64,000 bases of DNA. It comes from Dipetalonema caudispina (taxonomy: Eukaryota > Nematoda > Chromadorea > Rhabditida > Onchocercidae). A program made the translations under genes and the position numbers. Positions 46,201-51,516 of the stretch are shown here, piece after piece. Position 1 is the first letter of the stretch; each line of letters starts with the position of its first letter. Below the pieces are notes generated by a model, which saw only the letters and a program-made list of their open reading frames with translations, ran no database searches and was not told where the DNA came from. The stretch spans positions 277,999 through 341,998 of the forward strand of contig JABVXV010000046.1 of the NCBI GenBank assembly GCA_013365325.1, in the 5' to 3' direction.

Positions 46201-47931
46201 ACTCCGTAATAGAATTTAAAAAGTTAAAATATGATAAATTGAAGCAATATGCAACAGGATGATCAAGGTTATTCAATTATCAACATATTATTCTTGATAA
46301 CAAAGAACTTTAAAAAAATATTTCCAAAGTATACGACAGATATCAAGAGATGAATAAAATTGAAGCAAAAAAATCTACCCACTAAAATAGAAATAATGAG
46401 AAAAATTCTCCACATTTATTAAAAACTAAAATTAAGAGATTAAGAGTTGAAATTTAGAAGTTGCGAATAACCGACCCAGTGGTGGGTCCAGTTAGTAGCT
46501 CAGATATGTATAATAAAATAATTACTTATCGAAATGGCTTTAATCTTACTCATGCACCACTAACTCCTCTAAAGGTCCCAAAATTACCGGATATTGAGGT
46601 GAGGTGTCTATGGTGAAAGCTTTCTATCATCATCCTTTCATTCTCTTCTCGCTTGCAAATATCACGATTACAGATCCAGCACACCTTACCTATTCTATCC
46701 GGAAGTCAGTTAGAGCATCCTGAAATTTAGTTGAATAGGACAGCACAAACCTTGAATGGGTTTATATTTGTTAAGAGAAGGCAAATTTGCCCTAAATTGC
46801 AATCAAGCGAAGCAGTCACCATAATTATTTCAAACGGCTTGTTTAGGCTTTGGCTTCGGCGGCCCTCCTTTCTCCCTTTTTAGTTAAAAGCTTCCAAACC
46901 GATTATTGCAAAAATTTTTCAATGGATCTAAAATACTTTTTCCTTTTTCTAGTTCTCTATTTTACCACCAATCAAACTTAACAAACTACACTTCTCATCG
47001 CGTCTTACTTTAGTCCTGCCAGCTCCCATCGCGCCTTCTCCTTCCTTCCCCTTATCTTTATTAGGCCCTAATAGCGCATTACCGTAATCTTACATACAAC
47101 TATAAACACATACATACACATACACACATACACACATACACATACACATACACATATATACATACACATACAGATACGACAGACAGACACTAATGAATAC
47201 GTGTCTAATTTTCTCCTAAATTTTCAAATTTGAGCACACACACACAGGAAGAAATTAGCTTACTCGCTTACCACTCGGGTGCACTTCTCCGATACAAGCC
47301 GTTTGAAAGGAATGAAATTGGGGATGTAAAATTGCCAAAAATTTCTTCCCCTTTCTCAAATATGAGCTAATAAATTTTGTGGTTTACTCAGACAAATTTA
47401 AACATAATTGCTTGGCCAATGTGAAATAGTAATCTAACAAGGATAGAACCATAAACGAATACTTAATTAGTGAGTTTTCGTAGTTTTCTTTGCAAAAAAA
47501 AAAAAAAAAAAAATGTCAATGGTAGAAGATCAGTAAAATCAATTAGTGCTTTTACCCTAAATGAATTCTAAGCTTTCCTTTCTAAGATATCTGACCGGAA
47601 TATTATTTCATTATAATATGGTAGGAGAGTGATGTGACAAAACTTTCGAAAATATTTAATTATTTTTAACTGCTAAAAAATAACAATTAATATACTTTTT
47701 CACATACGGAATTTTCCTAGCGGTACGAATTACTTTGAATGATTGATAGTTTTGATAATTTGAATGTACCTTCAGAACTGATAACATAGGATACTTACAT
47801 CGAAGTTTTCTTTGATATAGAATTTGCTCTTTGCAATGGTTGCAGTGGTTTCAACTATATGCAAATTAAATTCATTGCTTCCAGTGTGATCTCGGGAATA
47901 GTTCATATTTCCATCAATCGATACTACTTTC
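17..47931 (-). CDS. zfh-2: zfh-2 (ZFHX3/ZFHX4-type) zinc-finger homeobox transcription factor gene, 3' end outside window
   Basis: This is a multi-exon gene encoding a nuclear DNA-binding protein with about thirteen C2H2 fingers followed by homeodomains. I joined 24 exons: 47799-47931, 43345-43469, 42160-42380, 40956-41116, 40519-40711, 40123-40233, 39671-39777, 29939-30066, 28655-28857, 18205-18300, 11888-12018, 10390-10478, 7112-7308, 6721-6820, 6349-6487, 6106-6227, 5571-5730, 2973-3171, 2149-2271, 1799-1992, 1245-1547, 681-900, 335-519 and 17-133. They give 1,252 codons without a stop. Family-specific strings such as [39 protein letters not shown] and [11 protein letters not shown] occur in the order known for ZFHX3/4. 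In that family the protein regulates neuronal and muscle differentiation; the role here is inferred. The first two exons are tentative, no start codon is assigned, and the C-terminal part lies beyond position 1. Confidence 0.93.
134..334 (-). other. zfh-2 intron splitting homeodomain 1
   Basis: This 201-base intron is AT-rich, with donor GTCATA and acceptor TTTTTAG. It separates WFRNTLFK from ERQRDKD. No other feature seen. Confidence 0.85.
335..519 (-). CDS. zfh-2: zfh-2 exon: homeodomain 1
   Basis: This exon has 61 codons plus two bases completing a split Ala codon (residues 1153-1213). It holds nearly all of a homeodomain (about 1160-1220): [19 protein letters not shown] at the N-arm and helix 1, the family signature DINNSPSE, and the recognition helix [12 protein letters not shown]. 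This is homeodomain 1 of the ZFHX family. W48, F49 and N51 are present. Positions 50 and 53 are Arg and Leu instead of the usual Gln and Arg, as is normal for this particular domain. The donor after NTLFK splits the end of the domain from the next exon. Confidence 0.96.
681..900 (-). CDS. zfh-2: zfh-2 exon: Met/Phe/Pro-rich linker before homeodomain 1
   Basis: This exon has 73 codons plus one base (residues 1079-1151) between TTTAG at 901 and GTATGT at 675-680. The product is a Ser/Thr-rich stretch followed by a hydrophobic Met-Phe-Pro block ([20 protein letters not shown]). The family has a proline- and methionine-rich low-complexity linker at the same place. No domain is visible. The phases fit the exons on both sides. 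Confidence 0.88.
901..1244 (-). other. zfh-2 intron
   Basis: This 344-base intron contains a 44-base exon-like segment (978-1021) with a good donor, GTGAGT, but its insertion would break the frame, so I leave it out. Otherwise plain AT-rich sequence. Confidence 0.75.
1245..1547 (-). CDS. zfh-2: zfh-2 exon: second half of split C2H2 finger and acidic linker
   Basis: This is the largest exon found: 101 codons, phase 0 at both ends (residues 978-1078). The acceptor TTATTTCAG at 1548 is strong. The first residues, [18 protein letters not shown], provide the last zinc-binding His of the finger begun in the previous exon and the helical extension known from ZFHX3/4. An acidic segment ([12 protein letters not shown]) and a Thr/Ala/Pro-rich, probably disordered linker follow. 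The donor is GTAGGA. Confidence 0.92.
1799..1992 (-). CDS. zfh-2: zfh-2 exon: FRKML-type helix end and first half of a C2H2 finger
   Basis: This exon has 64 codons after two bases of a split Gly codon (residues 914-977). It includes [10 protein letters not shown], the family's segment following the AFRKMLE motif, and the start of a finger, [18 protein letters not shown] chose the acceptor ATTTTAG at 1993 because it is the one whose phase matches the upstream exon; the open frame extends further, to 2044, but that acceptor would introduce a stop. The donor GTAGGG lies inside the finger. Confidence 0.9.
2149..2271 (-). CDS. zfh-2: zfh-2 exon: linker with FRKMLETYG motif
   Basis: This exon has 40 codons with two leading bases and one trailing base (residues 873-912). 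It contains a Thr/Asp/Glu-rich linker ending in [13 protein letters not shown], which matches the conserved helix that precedes the last finger before homeodomain 1 in ZFHX proteins. Only one of the three frames is open. The acceptor is TTACAG and the donor is GTTAGC. Confidence 0.88.
2272..2972 (-). other. zfh-2 intron
   Basis: This 701-base intron of AT-rich sequence shows nothing beyond short chance open frames on both strands. Confidence 0.75.
2973..3171 (-). CDS. zfh-2: zfh-2 exon: Gln/Ala-rich linker
   Basis: This exon has 66 codons plus one base (residues 806-871). It starts with [21 protein letters not shown] and continues as an Ala/Ser/Pro-rich segment without a recognisable domain, probably disordered and possibly a transcription-regulating linker. 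The acceptor is GTTACAG at 3172 and the donor is GTTAGT at 2967-2972. In-frame joining on both sides supports it. Confidence 0.83.
3822..3852. repeat. GA/GAAA simple repeat
   Basis: GA dinucleotides passing into GAAA tetramers, within a zfh-2 intron. Confidence 0.9.
4192..4220. repeat. GA dinucleotide repeat
   Basis: About 14 uninterrupted GA units within a zfh-2 intron. Confidence 0.95.
5571..5730 (-). CDS. zfh-2: zfh-2 exon: second half of split C2H2 finger (SVAHQSR)
   Basis: This exon has 53 codons after one base (residues 753-805). It begins [17 protein letters not shown], which supplies the last His of the finger started in the next exon to the right; the family has SVLHQTRARAAKL here. 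The acceptor TTTCCAG at 5731 is required by the phase. An upstream acceptor at 5819 would lengthen the open frame but breaks the phase. The donor is GTACAT. Confidence 0.93.
5731..6105 (-). other. zfh-2 intron inside a finger
   Basis: This 375-base intron contains an A run followed by an AT array (5902-5929). The open frame extends into it from the left exon up to 5818, but the phase excludes use of that upstream acceptor. Confidence 0.8.
5902..5929. repeat. A run followed by AT repeat
   Basis: Twelve A followed by about eight AT units, close to the acceptor side of a small intron. Confidence 0.9.
6106..6227 (-). CDS. zfh-2: zfh-2 exon: first half of QGSTL-type C2H2 finger
   Basis: This exon has 40 codons plus two bases (residues 712-751). 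It carries a short Ala/Ser/Gln linker, then [20 protein letters not shown] followed by His, a hallmark ZFHX finger (QGSTLEIHMRS in other animals). The intron follows the first zinc-binding His. The acceptor TTTTCAG at 6228 is strong and the donor is GTATTT. Confidence 0.95.
6349..6487 (-). CDS. zfh-2: zfh-2 exon: PFKC C2H2 finger ([12 protein letters not shown])
   Basis: This exon has 46 codons after one base (residues 666-711). It contains one complete finger, with Cys-x2-Cys, twelve residues, then His-x5-His ending in [21 protein letters not shown]3/4 have the near-identical HYNSVSHLHKLKRALQE. The acceptor CTTCCAG at 6488 is chosen because the upstream exon ends with AG of the Arg codon in PLRPFKC. 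Confidence 0.95.
6721..6820 (-). CDS. zfh-2: zfh-2 exon: short linker ending in VDPLR
   Basis: This exon has 32 codons with two bases at each end (residues 633-664). It is a Ser/Thr-rich linker ending [11 protein letters not shown], matching the conserved residues just before the PFKC finger in the family. The linker is much shorter than the acidic linker at this place in vertebrates. The acceptor is TTTCAG at 6821 and the donor is GTCTCT. Confidence 0.9.
7112..7308 (-). CDS. zfh-2: zfh-2 exon: two consecutive C2H2 fingers
   Basis: This exon has 65 codons with one extra base at each end (residues 567-631). It encodes two complete fingers, [19 protein letters not shown] and then [19 protein letters not shown], each with Cys-x2-Cys, twelve residues and two His. 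ZFHX3/4 have the same pair (CNQCSLAFKT, then CNLCQRSFRT). The acceptor TTTACAG at 7309 gives the matching phase. An ATG just upstream (MSSQIYSS) would be an alternative start only if a promoter lay in the intron. Confidence 0.94.
7309..10389 (-). other. zfh-2 intron, 3.1 kb
   Basis: This AT-rich intron starts near a low-complexity stretch of GATAAT/AACAA-type sequence (7335-7425). No repeats of note and no confident exon. Vertebrate family members carry one more finger in the protein at this junction; I could not find it here. Confidence 0.7.
10390..10478 (-). CDS. zfh-2: zfh-2 exon: end of split C2H2 finger with helical extension
   Basis: This exon has 29 codons plus two bases (residues 537-565). 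It starts [19 protein letters not shown]: the His completes the finger opened in the exon at 11888, and the amphipathic helix corresponds to the HSVAPDCVEKLI helix of ZFHX3. The acceptor is TTTCAG at 10479 and the donor GTAACC. It stands alone in more than 4 kb of intron, so phase and homology are the main support. Confidence 0.87.
10479..11887 (-). other. zfh-2 intron, 1.4 kb
   Basis: AT-rich sequence with chance open frames only. It interrupts the CPLC finger. Confidence 0.75.
11888..12018 (-). CDS. zfh-2: zfh-2 exon: end of one split finger and start of the next
   Basis: This exon has 43 codons after two bases (residues 494-536). The N-terminal part, [11 protein letters not shown], provides both His residues of the finger begun in the exon at 18205. 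The C-terminal part, [20 protein letters not shown], begins another finger with a shortened spacing of nine residues between the second Cys and the first His. The family has RCPLCQDML followed by HLQFHL here. The acceptor is ATTTCAG and the donor GTATCG. Confidence 0.9.
12019..18204 (-). other. zfh-2 intron, 6.2 kb
   Basis: AT-rich intron interrupting a finger between its Cys and His pairs. It contains a run of 24 T at 15761-15784 and a short TA array at 16400-16416. A plus-strand open frame at 16936-17262 (about 108 codons) has no ATG at its start and no recognised domain. No other feature seen. Confidence 0.7.
15761..15784. repeat. Poly-T run (24)
   Basis: Uninterrupted homopolymer of 24 T in the 6.2-kb intron. 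I saw no target-site duplication to mark it as a retroposed tail. Confidence 0.9.
18205..18300 (-). CDS. zfh-2: zfh-2 exon: acidic linker and first half of a C2H2 finger
   Basis: This exon has 31 codons with two leading bases and one trailing base (residues 462-492). An acidic linker (LEEDEVKD) is followed by [12 protein letters not shown], the Cys pair of a finger whose His residues are in the next coding exon 6.2 kb away. The acceptor TTTCTTTCAG at 18301 and the donor GTAAGC are both good. The exon sits alone between two very long introns. Confidence 0.87.
21318..21335. repeat. 18-bp perfect palindrome
   Basis: TTAAGCTTATAAGCTTAA reads the same on both strands. Short enough to be incidental. 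Confidence 0.8.
23362..23437 (-). CDS. Possible missed zfh-2 exon inside the 10.4-kb intron
   Basis: This is an open segment of 24 codons between CTTACCTCTTTCAG at 23438 and donor GTACAT at 23356-23361. It accepts the phase of the exon at 28655 and would continue its half finger with [20 protein letters not shown], faintly like the family's helix half NLIQHVRSMKHQ. Only one of the two expected His residues is present. Its outgoing phase 2 does not match the exon at 18205 (phase 1), so a further exon would be required. Confidence 0.2.
24774..24821. repeat. 24-bp tandem duplication, one mismatch
   Basis: Two adjacent copies of a 24-base unit differing at a single base, in the 10.4-kb intron. 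Confidence 0.9.
28655..28857 (-). CDS. zfh-2: zfh-2 exon: end of split finger and an apparently half finger
   Basis: This exon has 67 codons with one extra base at each end (residues 394-460). It starts [19 protein letters not shown], giving the His pair of the finger opened in the previous coding exon. A Ser/Ala/Pro-rich linker follows, then [19 protein letters not shown], the Cys pair of a further finger. In the spliced model no His pair follows, because the next exon is an acidic linker. The acceptor TTTTTTTTCAG is very strong and the donor is GTAAGC. Confidence 0.93.
28858..29938 (-). other. zfh-2 intron inside a finger, 1.1 kb
   Basis: AT-rich sequence between the Cys pair and His pair of one finger. 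Nothing else seen. Confidence 0.8.
29939..30066 (-). CDS. zfh-2: zfh-2 exon: MREGG linker and first half of a C2H2 finger
   Basis: This exon has 42 codons plus two bases (residues 351-392). It begins [12 protein letters not shown], the counterpart of VAHIKEGGKAN after the KANFQLH finger in ZFHX3/4, and ends [13 protein letters not shown] with the Cys pair of the next finger. The acceptor is TTGTTCCAG at 30067 and the donor GTAAAT. A 9.6-kb intron separates it from the preceding coding exon. Confidence 0.92.
30671..30786. repeat. TATG/TGCA tetranucleotide array
   Basis: About 116 bases of TATG units with TGTG, TACG and GCAT variants, ending in pure GCAT units. It stays open in several frames on both strands, giving false Met-Tyr-Val-Cys or His-Thr-Tyr-Ile open frames. 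Confidence 0.95.
33956..33982. repeat. CT-rich simple repeat
   Basis: Short CT-rich tract in the 9.6-kb intron. Confidence 0.8.
37159..37209. repeat. CCATCTAT units followed by CT repeat
   Basis: A few ATCC/ATCT units lead into about 18 CT dinucleotides with one interruption. Confidence 0.9.
37266..37361. repeat. Compound TA/TG repeat
   Basis: TA-rich segments followed by long TG segments. Forms false open frames. Confidence 0.92.
37821..37898. repeat. TG repeat
   Basis: About 78 bases of TG dinucleotides with scattered TA, CC and CG interruptions. Confidence 0.92.
38080..38117. repeat. GGTAAT hexamer repeat
   Basis: About six six-base units, the last two with a T-to-C change. Confidence 0.85.
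39671..39777 (-). CDS. zfh-2: zfh-2 exon: KANFQLH C2H2 finger
   Basis: This exon has 35 codons after two bases (residues 316-350). It holds one complete finger, [19 protein letters not shown], followed by [13 protein letters not shown]3/4 have [18 protein letters not shown], so the assignment is secure. The acceptor ATATCTCAG at 39778 is set by the phase of the upstream exon; its first bases also complete the last part of the preceding finger (IEHIVIH). The donor is GTAAGT. Confidence 0.95.
39778..40122 (-). other. zfh-2 intron inside a finger
   Basis: This 345-base intron has a plus-strand open segment (39870-39971) bounded by an acceptor-like and a donor-like site. I regard it as chance. 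Confidence 0.7.
40123..40233 (-). CDS. zfh-2: zfh-2 exon: TDN-type C2H2 finger, first part
   Basis: This exon has 36 codons with two leading bases and one trailing base (residues 279-314). It contains [20 protein letters not shown] followed by IEH, matching the family's LFQCAVCNKFTTDNLDML finger. The second His lies across the splice in the next exon. Two acceptors 12 bases apart (TAG at 40234 and TAG at 40222) give the same phase; I use the outer one. The donor is GTAGGT. Confidence 0.88.
40519..40711 (-). CDS. zfh-2: zfh-2 exon: [10 protein letters not shown] block and [11 protein letters not shown]2H2 finger
   Basis: This exon has 64 codons plus one base (residues 214-277). It starts [20 protein letters not shown], runs through [20 protein letters not shown] and completes the finger with [12 protein letters not shown]. 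This is the most conserved block in ZFHX proteins and is almost identical to vertebrates. The acceptor is a long T run plus CAG at 40712. Of two overlapping donors (GTCAGG and GTACTT, 5 bases apart) the first fits the next exon's phase. Confidence 0.97.
40956..41116 (-). CDS. zfh-2: zfh-2 exon: NWHYKYQ C2H2 finger
   Basis: This exon has 53 codons after two bases (residues 161-213). A Ser/Thr-rich linker leads into [20 protein letters not shown] and MKEKH, a complete finger. ZFHX3/4 carry [22 protein letters not shown], so this exon identifies the family on its own. The acceptor is TTTTTCAG at 41117 and the donor is GTCTGA, a weaker site. Confidence 0.96.
41117..42159 (-). other. zfh-2 intron, 1.0 kb, with hairpin at its 5' end
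   Basis: The intron begins with a 12-bp inverted repeat next to the donor (42113-42152). An acidic plus-strand open frame without an ATG lies at 41167-41432. No other feature seen. Confidence 0.75.
42113..42152. repeat. 12-bp perfect inverted repeat next to a zfh-2 5' splice site
   Basis: The arms GAGTTAGATGCA (42113-42124) and TGCATCTAACTC (42141-42152) are separated by 16 bases. On the minus strand the hairpin would begin one base after the donor hexamer of the exon at 42160. Confidence 0.9.
42160..42380 (-). CDS. zfh-2: zfh-2 exon: N-terminal Ser/Thr/Asp-rich linker
   Basis: This exon has 73 codons with one extra base at each end (residues 87-159). The product ([20 protein letters not shown] and on, through [13 protein letters not shown]) has no recognised domain. 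It joins in phase to the NWHYKYQ exon. The acceptor ATTTTCAG at 42381 and donor GTAGGT are good. In-frame ATGs at MDMDRL make it a possible start exon, but an upstream out-of-frame ATG argues for an internal exon. A 12-bp inverted repeat lies directly beyond the donor. Confidence 0.8.
42381..43344 (-). other. zfh-2 intron (if the exon at 43345 is real), 1.0 kb
   Basis: AT-rich sequence without a recognisable feature. Confidence 0.5.
43345..43469 (-). CDS. zfh-2: Tentative zfh-2 exon: acidic N-terminal segment
   Basis: This segment has 41 codons plus two bases (residues 45-85). The product, [20 protein letters not shown] followed by [10 protein letters not shown], is acidic and Ser/Thr-rich like N-terminal ZFHX sequence. 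The acceptor TTAAATTTCAG at 43470 is good; the donor GTTTAT at 43339-43344 is weak. Its outgoing phase 2 fits the next exon, which is the reason for preferring this donor. A frame of this length can arise by chance in AT-rich DNA. Confidence 0.45.
44073..44175. repeat. TGTATG-type array
   Basis: Compound TG/TATG repeat with a short TA core. Open in several frames, none of them genes. Confidence 0.92.
44977..44994. repeat. Poly-A run (18)
   Basis: Uninterrupted homopolymer of 18 A. Confidence 0.9.
45971..46106 (-). CDS. Possible alternative zfh-2 upstream exon
   Basis: This is an open segment of 45 codons between TTTTTTAG at 46107 and donor GTATGT at 45965-45970; a second consensus donor GTAAGT at 46001-46006 is 36 bases inside and in the same frame. 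The product is Ser/Asn-rich ([18 protein letters not shown]). It has the same phases (2 in, 0 out) as the candidate at 47799, so the two could be alternative exons. It could also be chance: an unrelated frame is open on the other strand. Confidence 0.25.
47092..47190. repeat. ACATAC/CA array
   Basis: Compound CA-rich repeat ending in GACAGACAGACAC. It has the same unit family as the arrays at 37 and 44 kb on the opposite strand. Confidence 0.92.
47494..47513. repeat. Poly-A run (20)
   Basis: Uninterrupted homopolymer of 20 A. Confidence 0.9.
47799..47931 (-). CDS. zfh-2: Tentative zfh-2 upstream exon
   Basis: This segment has 44 codons after one base (residues 1-44), from acceptor TTCTATTAG at 47932 to a consensus donor GTAAGT at 47793-47798. 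The product includes [20 protein letters not shown], an unremarkable polar sequence. Phase 0 out matches the exon at 43345. An ATG in NMNYSRD could be the start codon. There is no homology evidence; it could be spurious or one of two alternatives with the segment at 45971. Confidence 0.35.
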
Positions 47932-48286
47932 CTAATAGAACAAAATATTGCTACGCAATAAATTTTAGAATTGAAATAGCAATAGAAATAACATGAAATT
48001 TGCAATTGCATTGTTGTAATTTTGCCAGGAAAGGAATAATTCTCGGAAGAAAAAATAAGATAATTCCATTGAAAAATTCTACCACCATGATATATCAGTA
48101 TCACTTTATTAGTGACATTTTAAATCTGTCATGTTTAGTTTCTTTTAGCATTGATTAAAATAATAACTGTTATGGCATAGAGCTTACCTAATAATGCCCA
48201 TTTTCTGCCTCTTTATAATTATGATCAAAATTGCCACTGATGATGAAAAATTGGCATTATTTGGAGATTTCGTATATTGCACATCG

Positions 48287-48311
48287 AAAAAAAAAAAAAA
48301 AAAAAAAAAAA
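48287..48311. repeat. Poly-A run (25)
   Basis: Uninterrupted homopolymer of 25 A. No flanking duplication noticed. Confidence 0.9.
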
Positions 48312-49098
48312 CGTAAGCCCAAAATTTTTTTCACAAGCCCTCGATTTTTGGAAGGAAGTAGAGAAGATTAGAGAATTTTTGTTTCTTAATTAATTCTCAT
48401 TCAAATTTTTACGATTATTCAGGAATCAAATATTTCTGTTACTTACTACTGAAAGTAAACCTTCAGGTTAACTTACGAAAGTTGAAGTTCTGATTTGCAA
48501 ATAATTTGCTAACACCTGGCTATTTGTTAGAGAAAGACGAAAATTCATAGATAGCAAAGTAAAAATATTACATTTCAGCACATTTTATGATCGTTCAGCT
48601 GTCCTCCACCCCCTCCTTCAGTGAAAGTGTAGACAATTCGTATTGTGTAATAAAAAATATAAAAATTCCAAAAACGGAAAATTTTTATTATCACATTTCT
48701 TTTGTATTACGGGCCGAAGGCCGTAAAATGCAATAATAATTATAATTCTCTGTATTTCCTAGAAGAAATAAGATAAAAAATAAGTTTTCTTAGGTGTTAT
48801 GTGAAAGAAATACCCCTAATTTATGCCTTCTGCATTCCATAAAACAACCGTAATAAAGGAATAAGCTCTCATCATGCCACATGAATTTACTTTTTTAGTT
48901 ACGTTGTATCTTTTAAATGAAGTGGAGAAAAAATCACGTAACAGACAAGTGAAATACGCCATCACGTTAGGCATTTAATATAGTTACTATTGAGAATCTA
49001 ACTAGACGCTAAGTTAAGTGAAATTAAGCTGTTGGCTAGCTTCGATGAAATCGCTTGGCAACTATCAGCGGTTACTCTTTCGTCCCCAGAAAACTTAC

Positions 49099-49114
49099 CG
49101 TTTGAGTTCTACAT
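49099..49114 (-). CDS. Possible 16-base microexon upstream of zfh-2
   Basis: A 16-base segment lies between CATTTTGCCTCAG at 49115 and consensus donor GTAAGT at 49093-49098. Read in phase 1-in, 2-out it encodes VELKR and joins in frame to the segment at 47799. Both splice signals are good, but nothing else supports it. Confidence 0.15.
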
Positions 49115-50293
49115 CTGAGGCAAAATGAAAAAAAAAATAAAAGAATCGGTTTGAATTACTGCTTAAACAGTATTAATTAATTAGTTACTCTCAGAAGACT
49201 TTAATTCGTTAGCGATAAATGAAGAAATAAAATTACTGGAAATACTGGGATCTCTAAAGTTATGGGATTCAGAATCCTTCCTCATTCATCCGACATATTA
49301 CGTAGCAAATTACAATGAAACTGAAAATGAAGCTGTCACCGCATCAGAATGCAACGAATCCTTCACATATCACAGATGACCCTGCATACCTTCTAGAAGA
49401 GACTAATTATCCCAAGTTATAGATATTCTGTTTTGATTCAGGCTTGATTAGATTGCAAGAGCAGGAAAATTCCATGTTTTAGCCAGAAAATAGGTTATGT
49501 CTTTTTGGCTTACTTAAAATTTCTCTTCATCTTTTGATGATATCTGAACCATGCTAGCAATCCAACATTCAATCAGAGTATTTTTTAAAACCAACTTATT
49601 TCTATGGCAGTATCAATAACCTTCCTCTTTCTTCCCTTTGTGATTAATATGGAACAGATGTTACCGCATTTCAGCATTAATTCTATAATCGAGTGACACT
49701 ATCCTTTCTTCAGTTTTAAAATCATTTAAAAGTTTGGTGTGTAAAAATATTCTGCTTGCTATTGCTCGAGAAAAAAAAAATTCCCTAATAATAAAGAGAA
49801 CTCTACCAGATTTCAATTTTTATTAAAACATCTAATAATATCCCCCACTTGAGAAGATCTTAGAAAGATAATTCAAAATCGTTTGCAGGTTTTAATCAAA
49901 GCATATTCATATCATTTGTTGCGAATAGCATCAGCAGGTGTTTGTCTCTCTATATATCACTAAGAAAAGAAAGATTATTTATGAATAATTAATTTCGACT
50001 ATATAAACGTGTCTGTCGTACGTGTATCGGATAGTTACAACAAAGTCTATCTTAGTGAACAATATCATTCAATTGTCTATCATACTTGAACAATTATAGT
50101 AGTTCTGCACAACATAAAGATGCATCTTTGGTAATAGTAATCACATACAATAACAATAAATAATGGCTTTTTTATTTCTTGGAAGTGAAAAGGTTGCAAA
50201 AATATGCAAAAAATTATTCATTAAGTAAATTAAGCTTGCAGCAGTATAGTAACGCTTAAAAAATAATTTGCACTTTTTTTATATTCTACTTAC

Positions 50294-50329
50294 AAAGAAT
50301 TCTCAGGAATATTCGGGATAGCAGGAATT
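50294..50329 (-). CDS. Possible 36-base exon upstream of zfh-2
   Basis: A 36-base segment lies between GAGACTTTCAG at 50330 and donor GTAAGT at 50288-50293. In phase 2-in, 2-out it encodes IPAIPNIPENS and could join to 47799 or 45971. The signals are good but the segment is too short to judge. Confidence 0.13.
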
Positions 50330-51454
50330 CTGAAAGTCTCTAAATAGTATCGCTTATTTTATAAGAATTGGAAGGATAACATATTTTTCATTTCCAATTA
50401 TTTGTAATAGTAATGCGTATCTTTTTCACTACCCCATTTTCGACTCTTTAATTTCATTTACATACACAACCGATTTTTTCATAATGAAGTTTAAAGTTTA
50501 GGCACTTTAAAATGTATACAACTTCTTTCGGTTGAAGATGAGAAAATAGTAAATCTTTGGATGAATATTTTCTGAAAAAAATGAAGTCTCCTAATTTCTT
50601 GGCTTCTCTTCTATCACTGGCTATGTCTCTTTTGAATTTTCACCTCAATTAGAAAACAGCTGAAAAGTAATTTATCCCTGAAGTTGAATAACTATAGATA
50701 GATGCAGGTTCCTATTTTCCGGTTTTCATTATGGAATATGCGTTAAGTAGACACACTTTTTATAAATGTTTCCGAGGTCACCGCACCACTCTGAAAATTT
50801 ACTACCGGGAAAACTTCATTTCCTCAGAAGATATCAAGATAACAGTGAGTCCCACGTCTTTTAACTTATCGTTACTCATCTAAATCAGATAATACTATCT
50901 TCAATATGCTGGTGGATACAATTTTCTGCAAAAGCAGACAGATTTTTCTGATTTTTTTAATGGGAAAGCTGAAAAGTCAGAAGACATACTCTTTGCTGTT
51001 GTGACTATGTCAATTAAACAGTTTGAAGTTCTTTAGTCACGATACTGGTGTAATTTTGGAAACGACTATTATGTCAGAGGTCAAACAGAAAGTTAGAAGA
51101 CGATTATATTTTGTCGATTATATTGCGAAAGTTCTGACCAAAATGGCAGCCAATAAAGGAAACAGTTAAAAAGAGGTTATAATAAATCTCAGCGATAGCA
51201 ACAGAAGCGAACAATTAAAGTACTTACTAAAAAAAGTAGCACTTCAAGTATATTATCACATTACTTAACACTAAAATTCAAAATCACGTTTTATTAAAGT
51301 GAGGGAGTGGCAGAGGTCAAAGAAAGTTTAAGGTCCTAAGGAAACTGAGAACACGTTGACTAACAGAGCTTATGCATCCTGAAGTGGAATTTAAAAGAAT
51401 ATCTTGAAACTAGCATTCTGAATCTCTTTAGCAGATTGATAAATGACATTCTCG

Positions 51455-51516
51455 ACCACTGAATATTTTTTCACAATTCCGATCTACCACTGAATATTTT
51501 TTCACAATTCCGATCT
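51455..51516. repeat. Perfect 31-bp tandem duplication
   Basis: Two identical adjacent 31-base copies (51455-51485 and 51486-51516) beginning ACCACTGAATATTTT. The identity suggests a recent event or an assembly artefact. Confidence 0.95.

Larger units (their letters stand above)
43470..47798 (-). other. Upstream zfh-2 intron or 5' flank, 4.3 kb
   Basis: It holds a TG/TATG array (44073-44175), a run of 18 A (44977-44994), a CA/TACA array (47092-47190), a run of 20 A (47494-47513) and the exon-like segment at 45971-46106. Whether it is intron or promoter-proximal flank depends on the tentative exons. Confidence 0.5.
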
